Source: Phycisphaera sp. (GTDB lineage Bacteria > Planctomycetota > Phycisphaerae > Phycisphaerales > UBA1924). Taken from it: 64,000 nucleotides of DNA. A program made the translations under genes and the position numbers. The notes under the pieces were generated by a model. It saw only the letters and a program-made list of their open reading frames with translations. It was not told the origin of the DNA and made no database searches. Every line of letters begins with the position of its first letter. The first letter of the stretch is position 1. Where the stretch lies: assembly GCA_025916675.1 (NCBI GenBank), contig CP098402.1, forward strand, positions 1,111,205 to 1,175,204, in the 5' to 3' direction. Below are positions 46,786 through 55,568 of this stretch, one piece after another.

Positions 46786-47334
46786 TTACGTCGGGCCGTT
46801 CCGATTCCAAGGCATGGCGGCGAGCAGTTTGGCCATGCCGCACCAACCGCTCAGGCCGGCGAAGAGCAGCCCGCAACCGACAAAAGCTGGCACAACCAGC
46901 AGCCAGGGTGTGAGCGTGACACCGAGCAGCATGCCGATGGCCACGAGCGAGCCCGCGGCGATCTGCACCTGCCGCATGATCTCCAGCCGGGGTGCTCCGG
47001 TGGTGTGCGCCACCGGCTTCCCGGCTGCCTTCCAGGCCTCGATGCCGCCCCTGAGGTGGAACGTCTCGATGCCGGCTTGTCGAAAGACGATCTCGCAACG
47101 TTCGAGCGCCTTGCCAGAGCGCGCCCCGCTGCGGCAATGGAATACCAGCCGCTCGCCCATGTGTTGGGCTTTGAGCGTGTCGGGCTCGATCTGTCCCAAT
47201 GGCACATGCCGAGCGCCCTCAATGCGCTCGGTTGCGTGCTCGAATGGCTCGCGTACATCCACCAGCACGGCCTGGCCCGTCTGGAGCCACGCCTGCAGGG
47301 TGCTGGCATCAACCGTGCGGTCGCTGCCGTCCAT
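46786..47334 (-). CDS. Rhodanese domain with C-terminal membrane helices (YgaP-like)
   Basis: 182 residues. Residues 10-110 are a rhodanese: LVDVREPFEH, FHCRSGARS with the active Cys in CRSGAR, and HLRGGIEAWKAAGKP. The C-terminus has two membrane helices, AAGSLVAIGMLLGVTLTPWL and VVPAFVGCGLLFAGLSG. YgaP-like proteins transfer sulfane sulfur at the inner membrane. It follows the metallo-beta-lactamase/rhodanese gene by 31 bases and probably forms a sulfur detoxification pair with it. Confidence 0.9.
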   Translation of the reverse strand: MDGSDRTVDASTLQAWLQTGQAVLVDVREPFEHATERIEGARHVPLGQIEPDTLKAQHMGERLVFHCRSGARSGKALERCEIVFRQAGIETFHLRGGIEAWKAAGKPVAHTTGAPRLEIMRQVQIAAGSLVAIGMLLGVTLTPWLLVVPAFVGCGLLFAGLSGWCGMAKLLAAMPWNRNGPT

Positions 47335-47365
47335 TTTTTCTGACTCCCCTCGAGATCGGTCCCTA

Positions 47366-48799
47366 TTAGACGGCGGCGCTGGCGTGCTCCTTAAGCCAGG
47401 CCTCGTAGCCGTCCTTCATGTTGATAACGTCGTAGCCCAGACGCTGGAGGAAGCCGCAGGCACGGGCGGAACGGATCCCGCCCAGGCAGTGTACCAGCAG
47501 CTTCCCATCGGTCGGCAACTCGTCGAGACGAGACGCCAGCCGCGTGTGAGCTATGTTCCGGGCATTCTGGAGGTGGCCGGCGGCGAACTCCGTCGCACGC
47601 CGCACATCCAAAACACCCACGATGCCCTGATCGATGAGCTTCGCCGCTTGGGCCGGCTCGACTTCGGGCGTGGTGACCAGCGGGGTATCCGGGTGGGGAG
47701 GTGCCCCGGCGAGTTCCGCTGGATCGATCCATCCTTTGATGCGATCCAAGCCGATCCGGACAAGGTCCCGGACGGCTTCTTCGACGCGATCCGGTTCGAT
47801 GATGAGGTAGATGTCCTCGTCCTCGCGCACCATCGAGCCCACGTCGGTGTTAAATGTCGTGAGCAACGGGAAGCTCATGGCCCCGGGCAGGTGGCCGTCG
47901 CGAAACTGCGGCCAGGACCGCGTGTCAAGGATCGCAACCTGCTCGGCATCGAGCCCGACAATGTCCGAGATCGAGAGCTGCCGGGGCTGGGGGAGCTTCC
48001 CCATCACCTCTGGGCCGTCCCTGTTCACCCGCTTCATGCGCGCAAAATACAGCGGGGGTTCGGGCTGGCCTTCCAGAATCGAATCGACGAACGAGCGTTC
48101 GCTGGCGTCCGGACCGACGGCCGCCCTAAGCGTGCCGTTGTACCGCTTCTCGTACCCGATGGTGCTCATGGGCACGGCACCCAGCGCCTTGCCGCACGCA
48201 CTCCCCGAGCCGTGCCCGGGCCACACCTGGACGTACTCGGGCAGCGAGTTCAGCCACTGGGCGCTGGAAAACAACCGGCGTGCGCCGGGCTCGCGCTCGC
48301 CGACCTGACCGGCCGCGGTTTCCAGCAGGTCGGGCCTGCCCAGGTCGCCCACGAACAGGAAGTCGCCGCTGCACACGCCGATGGGCTCGCTGGCTCCCGA
48401 GCCGTGGTCGGTCACGACGTACACCATGTGCTCGGGCGTGTGCCCAGGTGTGTGGACAGCCTTGAACTCGATGTTGCCGATGCCGAACGTGTCGCCGTCT
48501 TTCAGGATGGTGTGGTCATACCCGCCAACCCATCGGCTCTGCCAGTCGTCCCCGCCCTCACCCGAAACATACACGCGGGCACCCGTCCGCTCGGCCATCT
48601 CCCGCGCACCGCTGACGAAGTCGGCGTGGATGTGCGTCTCGGCGACGGCCACGATCCTCAGTTCGTTCGCTTCGGCGATCTCGATGTAGCGATCCACATC
48701 ACGCTGCGGATCGACGACGATGGCCTCGCCGCTCTTCTGGCAGCCGATGAGATAGGCTCCCTGGGCCAGCTTCTCGTCGTAGATCAGTCGCATCAACAT
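47366..48799 (-). CDS. Metallo-beta-lactamase fold persulfide dioxygenase with two rhodanese domains
   Basis: 477 residues. The N-terminal 250 residues are metallo-beta-lactamase: THIHADF (the HxHxDH box with Phe in place of the last His), HTPGHTPEH, and SGDFLFVGDLGR (iron ligand Asp). This is the persulfide dioxygenase (ETHE1/Blh) type that oxidises glutathione persulfide to sulfite. Two rhodanese domains follow: ~265-360 (AILDTRSWPQFRDGH, lacking an active Cys) and ~375-470 (GVLDVRRATEFAAGH, active Cys in VHCLGGIRSA). With the neighbouring YgaP-like rhodanese it would handle sulfide or persulfide. The start ATG is MLMRLIYD. Confidence 0.9.
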   Translation of the reverse strand: MLMRLIYDEKLAQGAYLIGCQKSGEAIVVDPQRDVDRYIEIAEANELRIVAVAETHIHADFVSGAREMAERTGARVYVSGEGGDDWQSRWVGGYDHTILKDGDTFGIGNIEFKAVHTPGHTPEHMVYVVTDHGSGASEPIGVCSGDFLFVGDLGRPDLLETAAGQVGEREPGARRLFSSAQWLNSLPEYVQVWPGHGSGSACGKALGAVPMSTIGYEKRYNGTLRAAVGPDASERSFVDSILEGQPEPPLYFARMKRVNRDGPEVMGKLPQPRQLSISDIVGLDAEQVAILDTRSWPQFRDGHLPGAMSFPLLTTFNTDVGSMVREDEDIYLIIEPDRVEEAVRDLVRIGLDRIKGWIDPAELAGAPPHPDTPLVTTPEVEPAQAAKLIDQGIVGVLDVRRATEFAAGHLQNARNIAHTRLASRLDELPTDGKLLVHCLGGIRSARACGFLQRLGYDVINMKDGYEAWLKEHASAAV

Positions 48800-48850
48800 G
48801 GGGCGGGCGTACTCCGATCGCAGCCCACTATTGTAGGAAGCCGGCGCGTT

Positions 48851-49867
48851 TCAGGCCCCCTTGGTCGCCGAGGTGGGTATCGGACCAGCCGACTTAGCCC
48901 AGCGGTCGATCGACGCCTCGTTGGTCAGGTCATACCGCAGTGGCGTCACCGTCACCGCCCGGCGGAACAACCAATCGACGTCGGTGCCGCTCTCGGTGTC
49001 CTGGAAGTCCATGCCCCCGGCCGCCGCCCAGTAATAGCTCCGCCCGCCGGGGCTCACCCGGCCCTCGAACCGGTCCACGTGGCCGTGCGTGTTCATCGGG
49101 CACACGACGATCGGCAGCCGCTCGTCGGGATCGGCCGGATGCACCGCCTCGTTGCCCTGCCGGGTCACGCGTGTGTCGCTCTGGTCGAAGTTGGTGGGCA
49201 AGCCCGCGCTGGTGCGCTGCTGGTTGGCTTCGGCCCGCGCCTCGGGGGTGTCATCGATCGGATCCTCGCACCGAGGCACGTTCAGGTTCAGCACCTCGTG
49301 CGGCCTCGGCAGCCCGTCGGCCAGAAGCGTCTCGATCGCCCGCCGCGCGTGGATCGCGCCAACATCGAACCGCGTCGACGCCTTGCCCAGATGCAAACTC
49401 ACCGCGATCGACGGGATCCCCAAGAACGCCGCCTCGATCGCAGCCGCCACGGTCCCGGAGTAGATCACGTTAATCCCGCAGTTCGCCCCGGCGTTCATGC
49501 CGCTGATGACCAGATCCGGCCTCGAGGGCTTCCCGTCGGGTCCCGGGCCAAACTCGCCCGGCCAGATCTCACTGAGCGCCAGCTTCACACAGTCAGCCGG
49601 CCGCCCATCAACCGCGGCACCATTCATCCGGCCCCGAATCCGCGCCGGCTCGACCATCAACGGCTCATGAAACGTCACCCCGTGGCTCGTGGCGCTCTGC
49701 ACGGTGGCGGGGGCAACGGTGTAGATCAGCTCGATCGGCGTGCCAGCGACCATGATCGGCCCGCCCAGCGTCCCCTCGTGGCCCGGGATGGTGTCCATCA
49801 GGGCGTCGTACAGGGCCACGATGCCCGGGGCCCGGATGCCGTCGTCGTTAGTGAGCAGGATTCGCAT
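48851..49867 (-). CDS. surE: 5'/3'-nucleotidase SurE
   Basis: 338 residues. The N-terminus MRILLTNDDGIRAPGI contains the TNDDG metal site; VAPATVQSATSHG, NGAAVDGRPADCVKLAL, DLVISGMNAGANCGINVIYSGTV and the WLFRRAVTVTPL end are typical. It removes phosphate from nucleoside monophosphates in the cytoplasm. At 338 residues it is about 80 longer than the usual ~255; the extra length lies around residues 28-48 (PGHEGTLGGPIMVAGTPIE) and in an acidic loop at ~205-250. Confidence 0.93.
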   Translation of the reverse strand: MRILLTNDDGIRAPGIVALYDALMDTIPGHEGTLGGPIMVAGTPIELIYTVAPATVQSATSHGVTFHEPLMVEPARIRGRMNGAAVDGRPADCVKLALSEIWPGEFGPGPDGKPSRPDLVISGMNAGANCGINVIYSGTVAAAIEAAFLGIPSIAVSLHLGKASTRFDVGAIHARRAIETLLADGLPRPHEVLNLNVPRCEDPIDDTPEARAEANQQRTSAGLPTNFDQSDTRVTRQGNEAVHPADPDERLPIVVCPMNTHGHVDRFEGRVSPGGRSYYWAAAGGMDFQDTESGTDVDWLFRRAVTVTPLRYDLTNEASIDRWAKSAGPIPTSATKGA

Positions 49868-50111
49868 TGGGCCAGCGTAGGGCGGCGGCTGGAGGCGGTG
49901 GCTACGCTTGCCACTGATGACCGTGATTGCCTGAACAGGTTGCGTTGCCCATCCCAGGGGCCCTGCCGCTCGCGTTTGACGAGCCGGCTCGGCTGTCGTT
50001 GCGCGAGGCCCGCGCGTGGGGATGAGGCCGGCCCCGGGCGCCGTTCAGCCAGTGATCTCTTGAATCCGCGTCGCGGCGATCTTCCGCCCGACGCGATGGG
50101 CCATCTCCCAC

Positions 50112-50555
50112 ATGCCACCAAAGAACCGCAACCGTTCCGGGCGCGACCACCGTGCCAACTCCGACCAACCCGACCACCAGCCCCGCCCACGCCACGGCCG
50201 GCGCGACGAGTCCGAGGGCTTCACCTGCATCAACTGCCGCGCGCACGTCACCGGCAGCGCCTGGGGCACAAAGCAACGCAACCACTGCCCCGCCTGCCTG
50301 CACAGCAAGCACGTTGACGACACCCCCGGCGATCGCGCCAGCCCCTGCGGCGGCACGATGGAGCCCATCGCCGTGGCCGTTCGCTCAAGCAGCGACGACG
50401 CGGGCGAATGGGTGCTCGTCCACCGGTGCGCCCGCTGCTCGGTGCTCAAGGTCAACCGCATCGCGGGCGACGACGACGAGCGATCCCTCCTCGCCCTCGC
50501 CCTGCGCCCCCTCGCCCGCCCGGCCTTCCCGATCGACGACCCAAGAGGGAGTTAG
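50112..50555 (+). CDS. RNHCP-domain protein
   Basis: 147 residues. The hallmark RNHCPACLHSKHVD (residues 56-69) gives the RNHCP family its name. Other cysteines in FTCINCRAHV and HRCARCSVLKVNR form likely zinc knuckles with CPACL. The N-terminus is basic and disordered (RNRSGRDHRANSDQPDHQPR). Members may bind nucleic acid, but their function is unknown. Its stop overlaps the stop of the convergent dockerin-tailed gene by two bases. Confidence 0.88.
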   Translation: MPPKNRNRSGRDHRANSDQPDHQPRPRHGRRDESEGFTCINCRAHVTGSAWGTKQRNHCPACLHSKHVDDTPGDRASPCGGTMEPIAVAVRSSSDDAGEWVLVHRCARCSVLKVNRIAGDDDERSLLALALRPLARPAFPIDDPRGS

Positions 50556-51946
50556 GGGCAGCCGGCCACGAACTGGTTCTGGAACTCAAGGTAATCGAAC
50601 AGCGTGAACGCCCCGTCCCGATCCATGTCGGCACGCGGGTTCTCTCGCGAGAACAAGACCAGAAACGCGGCGAAGTCGTCGGCATCCACCGTGCAATCGT
50701 TATTCACGTCGACCCGACACAGGGGCTCGGCCGCCCAACGCGCCACCGAACCGGCTCGGCGCGATGGGTTGATGAACGAGCCCGCAGAGTGCAAGTCGGG
50801 CCCCGAGCCAGCGTCGAACACCAGCAAGTCAAGTACGCCCATGTCGCTCGTGCGGATCGGGACGAAGCGACCGTCTTGGTACTTAGCCACGCCATTGGAT
50901 GACAGGATGAAGTTGCCGCCGGCGAACAAGGCCTCGCCGCCGCCGTCGTCGAACACGACCAAGTCCGTGGCGTGAAAGGTCTCCCAGACCGCCGACAGCG
51001 GCCGCCACGCCTGGCCGTCCCACACGATTACGCCGTCCCGCGCGATCTCCTCACCGCCCTGCAGCAACGTGAGCCGACCGCCGGCAGCCAGCACCGGGCG
51101 TCCCTCGTACGTCCACGGCAGCATCGGCCAAAAGTCCGCAGCGAACAACTCCTGATCGGGGCCCACGGGGCGGGTCCACGCCACACCATCAAAGCGGGCA
51201 ATCCTGCCGCCGATCTCATCGCCAATCAAGTAGTAATTTCCCGATGCAAACAGGTCGCCTCCGAAGCTCGCCAGCCCATACACGGCACCGCCCTTCGGCG
51301 GCGCGTCATCCCCAACCGGCGACCATGTGGAACCGCTCCAGCGCTGGACACCGCCCGCCGATTCGGTCGTGCCGCGGTCGACGAACTCGCCGCCCACATA
51401 CAGCGCCTCGCCATCGCCGAAATCGTGCGCGTGAATAGCCAGCACGCGACCCCGGACGCCTCCAAGCGTGGGCTCACCGAGCGTGGACCAGCCCGACGCG
51501 TCGAATCGCGCGATGCCTTCGGCCTCAAGGCCAGCGATCGTGGTAAACTCGCCGCCGACGTAGAGCGCCGGCCCGGTACCATCATCCCAAACCGTCAGCG
51601 TGATCGCCCGGGCGTCGGGCTCGAACTCCGCACCATCGAGCCCAGGGACGGCGAGCCAGCGTTCGCCGTCCCATCGGGCGATCGCCGGCGAACGCACCTC
51701 GCCAAAGACCGGGTCGATGATCGCCTGGAAGTTTCCGACGACATAGAGCATCGGCCCATCGCCCGCGTCGAAGACCGCCATCTGTGAGATGCGATCTTGG
51801 CCCGGAGTTGGAAACCCAGGCGTGATCCCTTCTACCAAGGGAGCCCATTCGCCGCAAATCGACTGGCCATAGGCACTCGAAGAGACCCACAGTGCTCCAA
51901 CGACCCCACAAACCGTAAACGCCCGACGCCCCGCTCCATGCATCAT
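50552..51946 (-). CDS. Secreted protein with GC-type dockerin tail
   Basis: 464 residues. A signal peptide (AFTVCGVVGALWVSSSAYG) leads into beta-propeller-like repeats of the type GDGPMLYVVGNF, GTGPALYVGGEF, GDGEALYVGGEF and GDLFASGNYYLIG, each with an LYVGG-like core strand followed by RFDASGW or RWSGSTW. The tail has two calcium-type repeats, DVNNDCTVDADDFAAFLVLF and DMDRDGAFTLFDYLEFQNQF, ending in AGCP. It is a surface-associated protein of the same sorting class as 25243 and 52387. The reporter-type repeats suggest a folded adhesin or scaffold; no enzyme motif is seen. Confidence 0.88.
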   Translation of the reverse strand: MMHGAGRRAFTVCGVVGALWVSSSAYGQSICGEWAPLVEGITPGFPTPGQDRISQMAVFDAGDGPMLYVVGNFQAIIDPVFGEVRSPAIARWDGERWLAVPGLDGAEFEPDARAITLTVWDDGTGPALYVGGEFTTIAGLEAEGIARFDASGWSTLGEPTLGGVRGRVLAIHAHDFGDGEALYVGGEFVDRGTTESAGGVQRWSGSTWSPVGDDAPPKGGAVYGLASFGGDLFASGNYYLIGDEIGGRIARFDGVAWTRPVGPDQELFAADFWPMLPWTYEGRPVLAAGGRLTLLQGGEEIARDGVIVWDGQAWRPLSAVWETFHATDLVVFDDGGGEALFAGGNFILSSNGVAKYQDGRFVPIRTSDMGVLDLLVFDAGSGPDLHSAGSFINPSRRAGSVARWAAEPLCRVDVNNDCTVDADDFAAFLVLFSRENPRADMDRDGAFTLFDYLEFQNQFVAGCP

Positions 51947-52386
51947 CGCGATTCCCCTTTCGCATCACATACCAGAACTCCCAAAGCCGGGAGGCGGTCC
52001 GGGATCACCCCGCACAAGCACCCCGTGCAGACGGTGAATATACCCGATCTCGCGAGCATCCGTTGCAGATTCGCGGCCATTTTGCAGCCTCGGCCGCCGA
52101 CCCTTGTGGAAATAGGCAGGAAAGTGGTTCTGGCAGGTCCCAAAGCCGGCCCGACCCCAAGCGGCCGTCACAATCTGGACCGGATCACCACCGAAGCGCG
52201 CAACCCGGCGGCGCTGCACGAAAAACGGCTTGACGCCGCAAGCCGTTCCTGTAACGTGTGATCATGCTCGACGAGAAACTCAACCCGATCCGCGTTCCCA
52301 TCCGTACCCGCATGAAGGCCCGCGCGAAGGCCGAAGCCGAAAAGCGGGCCCGCGCCGAAGCGAGGCGGCGGTGGTACCGGCAACCG
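51947..52386. other. About 440 bases between two dockerin-tailed genes
   Basis: This stretch holds the upstream region of the gene at 50552-51946. From 52264 a rightward frame (LDEKLNPIRVPIRTRMKARA) is GC-ending for ~40 codons and then runs antisense through the next gene, so it may be a decayed or false start. I see no hairpin, tRNA or repeat. Confidence 0.4.
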
Positions 52387-53682
52387 TCACGGGCAGCCGT
52401 CGTCGAACTCGTCGATGTATCGAAGAAAGTCGAAGATGGTCAGCACACCGTCGCCGTCGAAGTCGGCCCGGAGGTCGCCCGCGTCGAACAGCGTCTGGAA
52501 CGCGAGAAAGTCGAAGATGGTCGGCACGCCGTCGCCGTCGAGGTCGACACGGCACGGCGGTGCGGGGTCAAGGACCGCCAGGAAGGCCTCGGTCTGGCCG
52601 CTCGGGTTCGTGCCCGCGCCAACGATGGCCGTCTGGCCGCTGTCGGTGTGGACGGTCACGTCCAGGGCGAGTGTCAGCGTCCAGCCGGTGAGGTCCAGGC
52701 CGAAGTCGCTCGTCAGCGTGTCTTGCAACGATCGCACGCCATCGTCCTGGGTCCAGTACATGGCCGTGAGCGAAGCGCCCGCTTGGCCCCAGCCGACGAT
52801 CACGGAACCGTCCTCGCTGGCAGCCTGGGCAATCAGGTCGCTGTCTTCGAACGGGGGCGGAGCGCCGAGGCTCTCGATGCCGGAATCGGTCCACCGCACG
52901 GCATTCCGCTGGTCGCCGGATCCGGTCGACCAGCCAACGATGGTCGCCCCGTCTTGGCTGATGCCCGCGGCCTCTCCGACGGGCGATGGCCCGGGGAGCA
53001 ACTCGAGCGCGACCATGCCACCGGGCGCCGTCCAACGGAATGGCTGCGTGGTCGCGCCATCGGCGTCCGCCGTGCCGGCGATGATCGAGCCATCTCCGCT
53101 GACCGCTGTGGCTGTCGAGGAGCCGCCCCCCCCGAGCCGGCCGAGCCCGATCATGCCGAGTGCGGGAGTCCAAAGAAACGCCTCGTCGCCCAGCGGACCC
53201 GACGCCGAACGGCTCGCACCGACGATCGAATCGCCGTCGGCGGAAATCGCGTTCGCCTCGCTCTGCACCGGGCCACCCGGTAGGTCGCCCAGGGAAGCCA
53301 TGCCCGAATCCTGCCGCCAGCGATAAGCCAGAATGCCCGGTGCGGCCGCGGCGGCACCGGTCACCAGCGACCCATCGGCATTGACCCCCGAGGCAAAGCT
53401 GAAGAAGAACGAACCGCCGAGATCGCCCAAGCCAACCATTCCGCCGGCTTGGGTCCAGCGGAACGCCTCACGGCCATTGGCGCTTGCGGCATTGCCCACC
53501 ACCACGAGGCTATCGACTCCTCCCAAGGCCGCGTCAAAGGAACTGACCCCGTTGGCCGACGAGAACGCGTCGCCGCCCGGCAGGTCGCCGAGTGGAATGA
53601 ATGCGCTCTGCGCGAGGGCGGCAGCGGGCGCCAGTGCAACGGTGAGTGGCAACCAACGAAGAAGGAACACAGTTTTGGGCAT
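52387..53682 (-). CDS. Secreted HAF-repeat protein with GC-type dockerin tail
   Basis: 431 residues with a signal peptide (LRWLPLTVALAPAAALAQ). The body consists of about six HAF-type repeats of the form EAFRWTQAGGMVGLGDLGG, alternating with a dgs-iVGwa strand (EDGSVIVGWG), which fold as a beta-propeller in other secreted bacterial proteins. The C-terminus carries two calcium-loop repeats, DLDGDGVPTIFDFLAFQ and DFDGDGVLTIFDFLRYIDE, ending in DDGCP: the third GC-type dockerin of the window. Likely a surface protein; the binding target is unknown. It is transcribed toward the 50552 gene of the same class. Confidence 0.9.
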   Translation of the reverse strand: MPKTVFLLRWLPLTVALAPAAALAQSAFIPLGDLPGGDAFSSANGVSSFDAALGGVDSLVVVGNAASANGREAFRWTQAGGMVGLGDLGGSFFFSFASGVNADGSLVTGAAAAAPGILAYRWRQDSGMASLGDLPGGPVQSEANAISADGDSIVGASRSASGPLGDEAFLWTPALGMIGLGRLGGGGSSTATAVSGDGSIIAGTADADGATTQPFRWTAPGGMVALELLPGPSPVGEAAGISQDGATIVGWSTGSGDQRNAVRWTDSGIESLGAPPPFEDSDLIAQAASEDGSVIVGWGQAGASLTAMYWTQDDGVRSLQDTLTSDFGLDLTGWTLTLALDVTVHTDSGQTAIVGAGTNPSGQTEAFLAVLDPAPPCRVDLDGDGVPTIFDFLAFQTLFDAGDLRADFDGDGVLTIFDFLRYIDEFDDGCP

Positions 53683-53885
53683 GGTGGATTCTCAACAAAT
53701 TTGGGCTGGTGGCGGGTGTGTTATCATCGGAGAAACTACAAGTAACTTTCGGGGAACGCAAGTCCAATACGTATCGCATCGGGTTGTTCCCGATACTAAA
53801 CCCAAGCTTGAGGTGCTACTGCCATCGTGAAGGTGTATTCATGAGCAGTTGTGCCCATGAACATGTGGCGAACGGAAGATGCGGA

Positions 53886-54359
53886 CTACGTCTCTACGGC
53901 GGCGAGCGCGGCTCTGATGAACTGTTTGTGCCGGGAGAGGCGCAGATCTGCGGTGATCGCTTGCCCCACAGTGCCATCGGGCAAGAGCAGATACGTCACG
54001 CGGCGGGGCATGCCCAGAATACCCAGGCCGCCAATGGCTCGCAAGATAATTTTCTTTTCATCGGCGATAATCGGGAACGGCAGGTCGTGCCTCGAGGCGA
54101 ACTTGTCATGGCTCTTGCGGTCTTGTGGGCTCACCCCGACAACGCGCAGCCCGGCGCTGGTAAACTCTTCGGCCTTCTTGGACATCTCGTCACGCATCAT
54201 GCAGGCCTGCCGGGTACACATCGGTGATCCATCGGCGGGGTAGCTATACAAGACGATTGGTCCTTCGGCGACCAAATCGCGCAGCGTCGTGGGCTCTTCG
54301 CACAGGCCCGGCGTTGCGGGAATCGTGACATCAGGGATTGGCGAACCTTCTGGCAGCAT
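53886..54359 (-). CDS. Peroxiredoxin, BCP/AhpC-like
   Basis: 157 residues from ATG 54359. The thioredoxin-fold peroxiredoxin active site is SPMCTRQACMMRDE, with peroxidatic Cys48 and a resolving Cys53 five residues on, as in BCP-type atypical 2-Cys enzymes. Flanking blocks are GPIVLYSYPADG, GVSPQDRKSHDKFA and FPIIADEKKII. It reduces peroxides with thioredoxin in the cytoplasm. The frame stays open upstream for almost 400 codons, antisense to the aminotransferase gene, which is not coding. Confidence 0.92.
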   Translation of the reverse strand: MLPEGSPIPDVTIPATPGLCEEPTTLRDLVAEGPIVLYSYPADGSPMCTRQACMMRDEMSKKAEEFTSAGLRVVGVSPQDRKSHDKFASRHDLPFPIIADEKKIILRAIGGLGILGMPRRVTYLLLPDGTVGQAITADLRLSRHKQFIRAALAAVET

Positions 54360-54389
54360 GGTGGAGCCTAGGGACGTACCCTGCTGGTC

Positions 54390-55568
54390 ATGATCAAGTC
54401 GAATGCTGTCGCCGACCGCTTGCGGCCCTATGGATCGACCATCTTCGCGGAGATGACGGCTCTGGCGATGCGCCACAAGGCGGTAAATCTGTCGCAGGGC
54501 TTTCCCGACTTTGACGGCCCGGCGGCGATGCTGGAGGCCATGGGTCGGGCCGCTGGCGGTGGCATGAACCAGTATGCGCCTCTTACGGGCCTCCCCGAGC
54601 TGCGTCGTGGGATCGCCCATTGGTTCGCTCAACTCGGTGGGCTCGACGTTGATCCCGATGCTTGGGTGACGACGACCTGCGGCTGCACCGAGGCCATCGC
54701 CGCCACCATGCTGGGGCTCATCAATCCGGGCGATGGGTTGATCCTGTTCGAGCCGTGCTATGACAGCTATCAGGCGACGGCGTCGATGGCCGGGGCCAAG
54801 GTCATCCCCGTCACGCTGGCTCCGGACGAACGTGGCGAGTTCGTGTTCGATGAAAGTAAGCTGCGCGAGGCGTTCGCGCAGGAGCCCAAGGCGATCCTGC
54901 TGAACACGCCGCACAACCCCACGGGCAAGGTGTTCTCGCACGAGGAGTTGTCGCTCATCGCCGAGTTGTGCGTGACGCACGACGCCATCGCGATCACCGA
55001 CGAGGTGTACGACCACCTGGTGTACGAGGGCGAGCACCGGCGGCTGGCGGGCTATCCCGGCATGGCCGAGCGGACGATCACGATGGGCAGCATCGGCAAG
55101 CTGTTTAGCGCGACGGGGTGGAAGGTTGGTTGGACGGTGGCGGCGCCGGTTCTGGGCCAGGCGGTGCGCAGCGCGCACCAGTTCCTGACGTTCTGCGCCA
55201 ATGCGCCCGCGCAGGCCGCGGCCGCGAAGGCGTTGCTCGAGCACCTGGACAGCACTGTTCAACTCTGCGAGAACATGCGCGCGAACCGCGACCTGCTGTG
55301 CGAGGCGCTCGAACGGGCGGGGCTGTGCGTGTTTCGTCCGGCCTCGGGCTACTTCGTGTTGTGCGACCACTCCGGTGTTTCGAAGCGGTTGGGCATCGAG
55401 GGTGACGTGGCGTTCTGCAGGCACCTGGTCGAGAACGTGGGCATCGCGGCGATCCCGCCGAGTTCGTTCTATATCGATCGCTCGCAGGGTACACGATTCG
55501 TGCGGTTCGCGTTCTGCAAGAAGCGGGCGACGATCGAGCAAGCCATCGAGCGGCTCGGCAAGCTCTAA
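54390..55568 (+). CDS. PLP-dependent class I/II aminotransferase
   Basis: 392 residues. Fold-type I pattern: VNLSQGFPDFDGP, NQYAPLTGLPELRRGI, TCGCTEAIAATM, LLNTPHNPTGKV, ITDEVYDHLVYEG, and the Schiff-base lysine in GSIGKLFSATGWKVGW (~residue 237). The order and PDF/FPDF signature match methionine/kynurenine aminotransferases of the YbdL-like class. The exact substrate is open. Divergent from the peroxiredoxin gene by 30 bases; convergent with the phosphohexomutase. Confidence 0.9.
   Translation: MIKSNAVADRLRPYGSTIFAEMTALAMRHKAVNLSQGFPDFDGPAAMLEAMGRAAGGGMNQYAPLTGLPELRRGIAHWFAQLGGLDVDPDAWVTTTCGCTEAIAATMLGLINPGDGLILFEPCYDSYQATASMAGAKVIPVTLAPDERGEFVFDESKLREAFAQEPKAILLNTPHNPTGKVFSHEELSLIAELCVTHDAIAITDEVYDHLVYEGEHRRLAGYPGMAERTITMGSIGKLFSATGWKVGWTVAAPVLGQAVRSAHQFLTFCANAPAQAAAAKALLEHLDSTVQLCENMRANRDLLCEALERAGLCVFRPASGYFVLCDHSGVSKRLGIEGDVAFCRHLVENVGIAAIPPSSFYIDRSQGTRFVRFAFCKKRATIEQAIERLGKL

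Noticed and set aside
46463-50317. Open frame of over 1280 codons on the plus strand
   Set aside because: It is antisense to the ABC, rhodanese, persulfide dioxygenase and SurE genes, has no domain texture, and arises from GC-rich codons on the other strand.
54360-55541. N-terminal extension of the peroxiredoxin on the minus strand
   Set aside because: Antisense to the class I/II aminotransferase; family length is met from the ATG at 54359.
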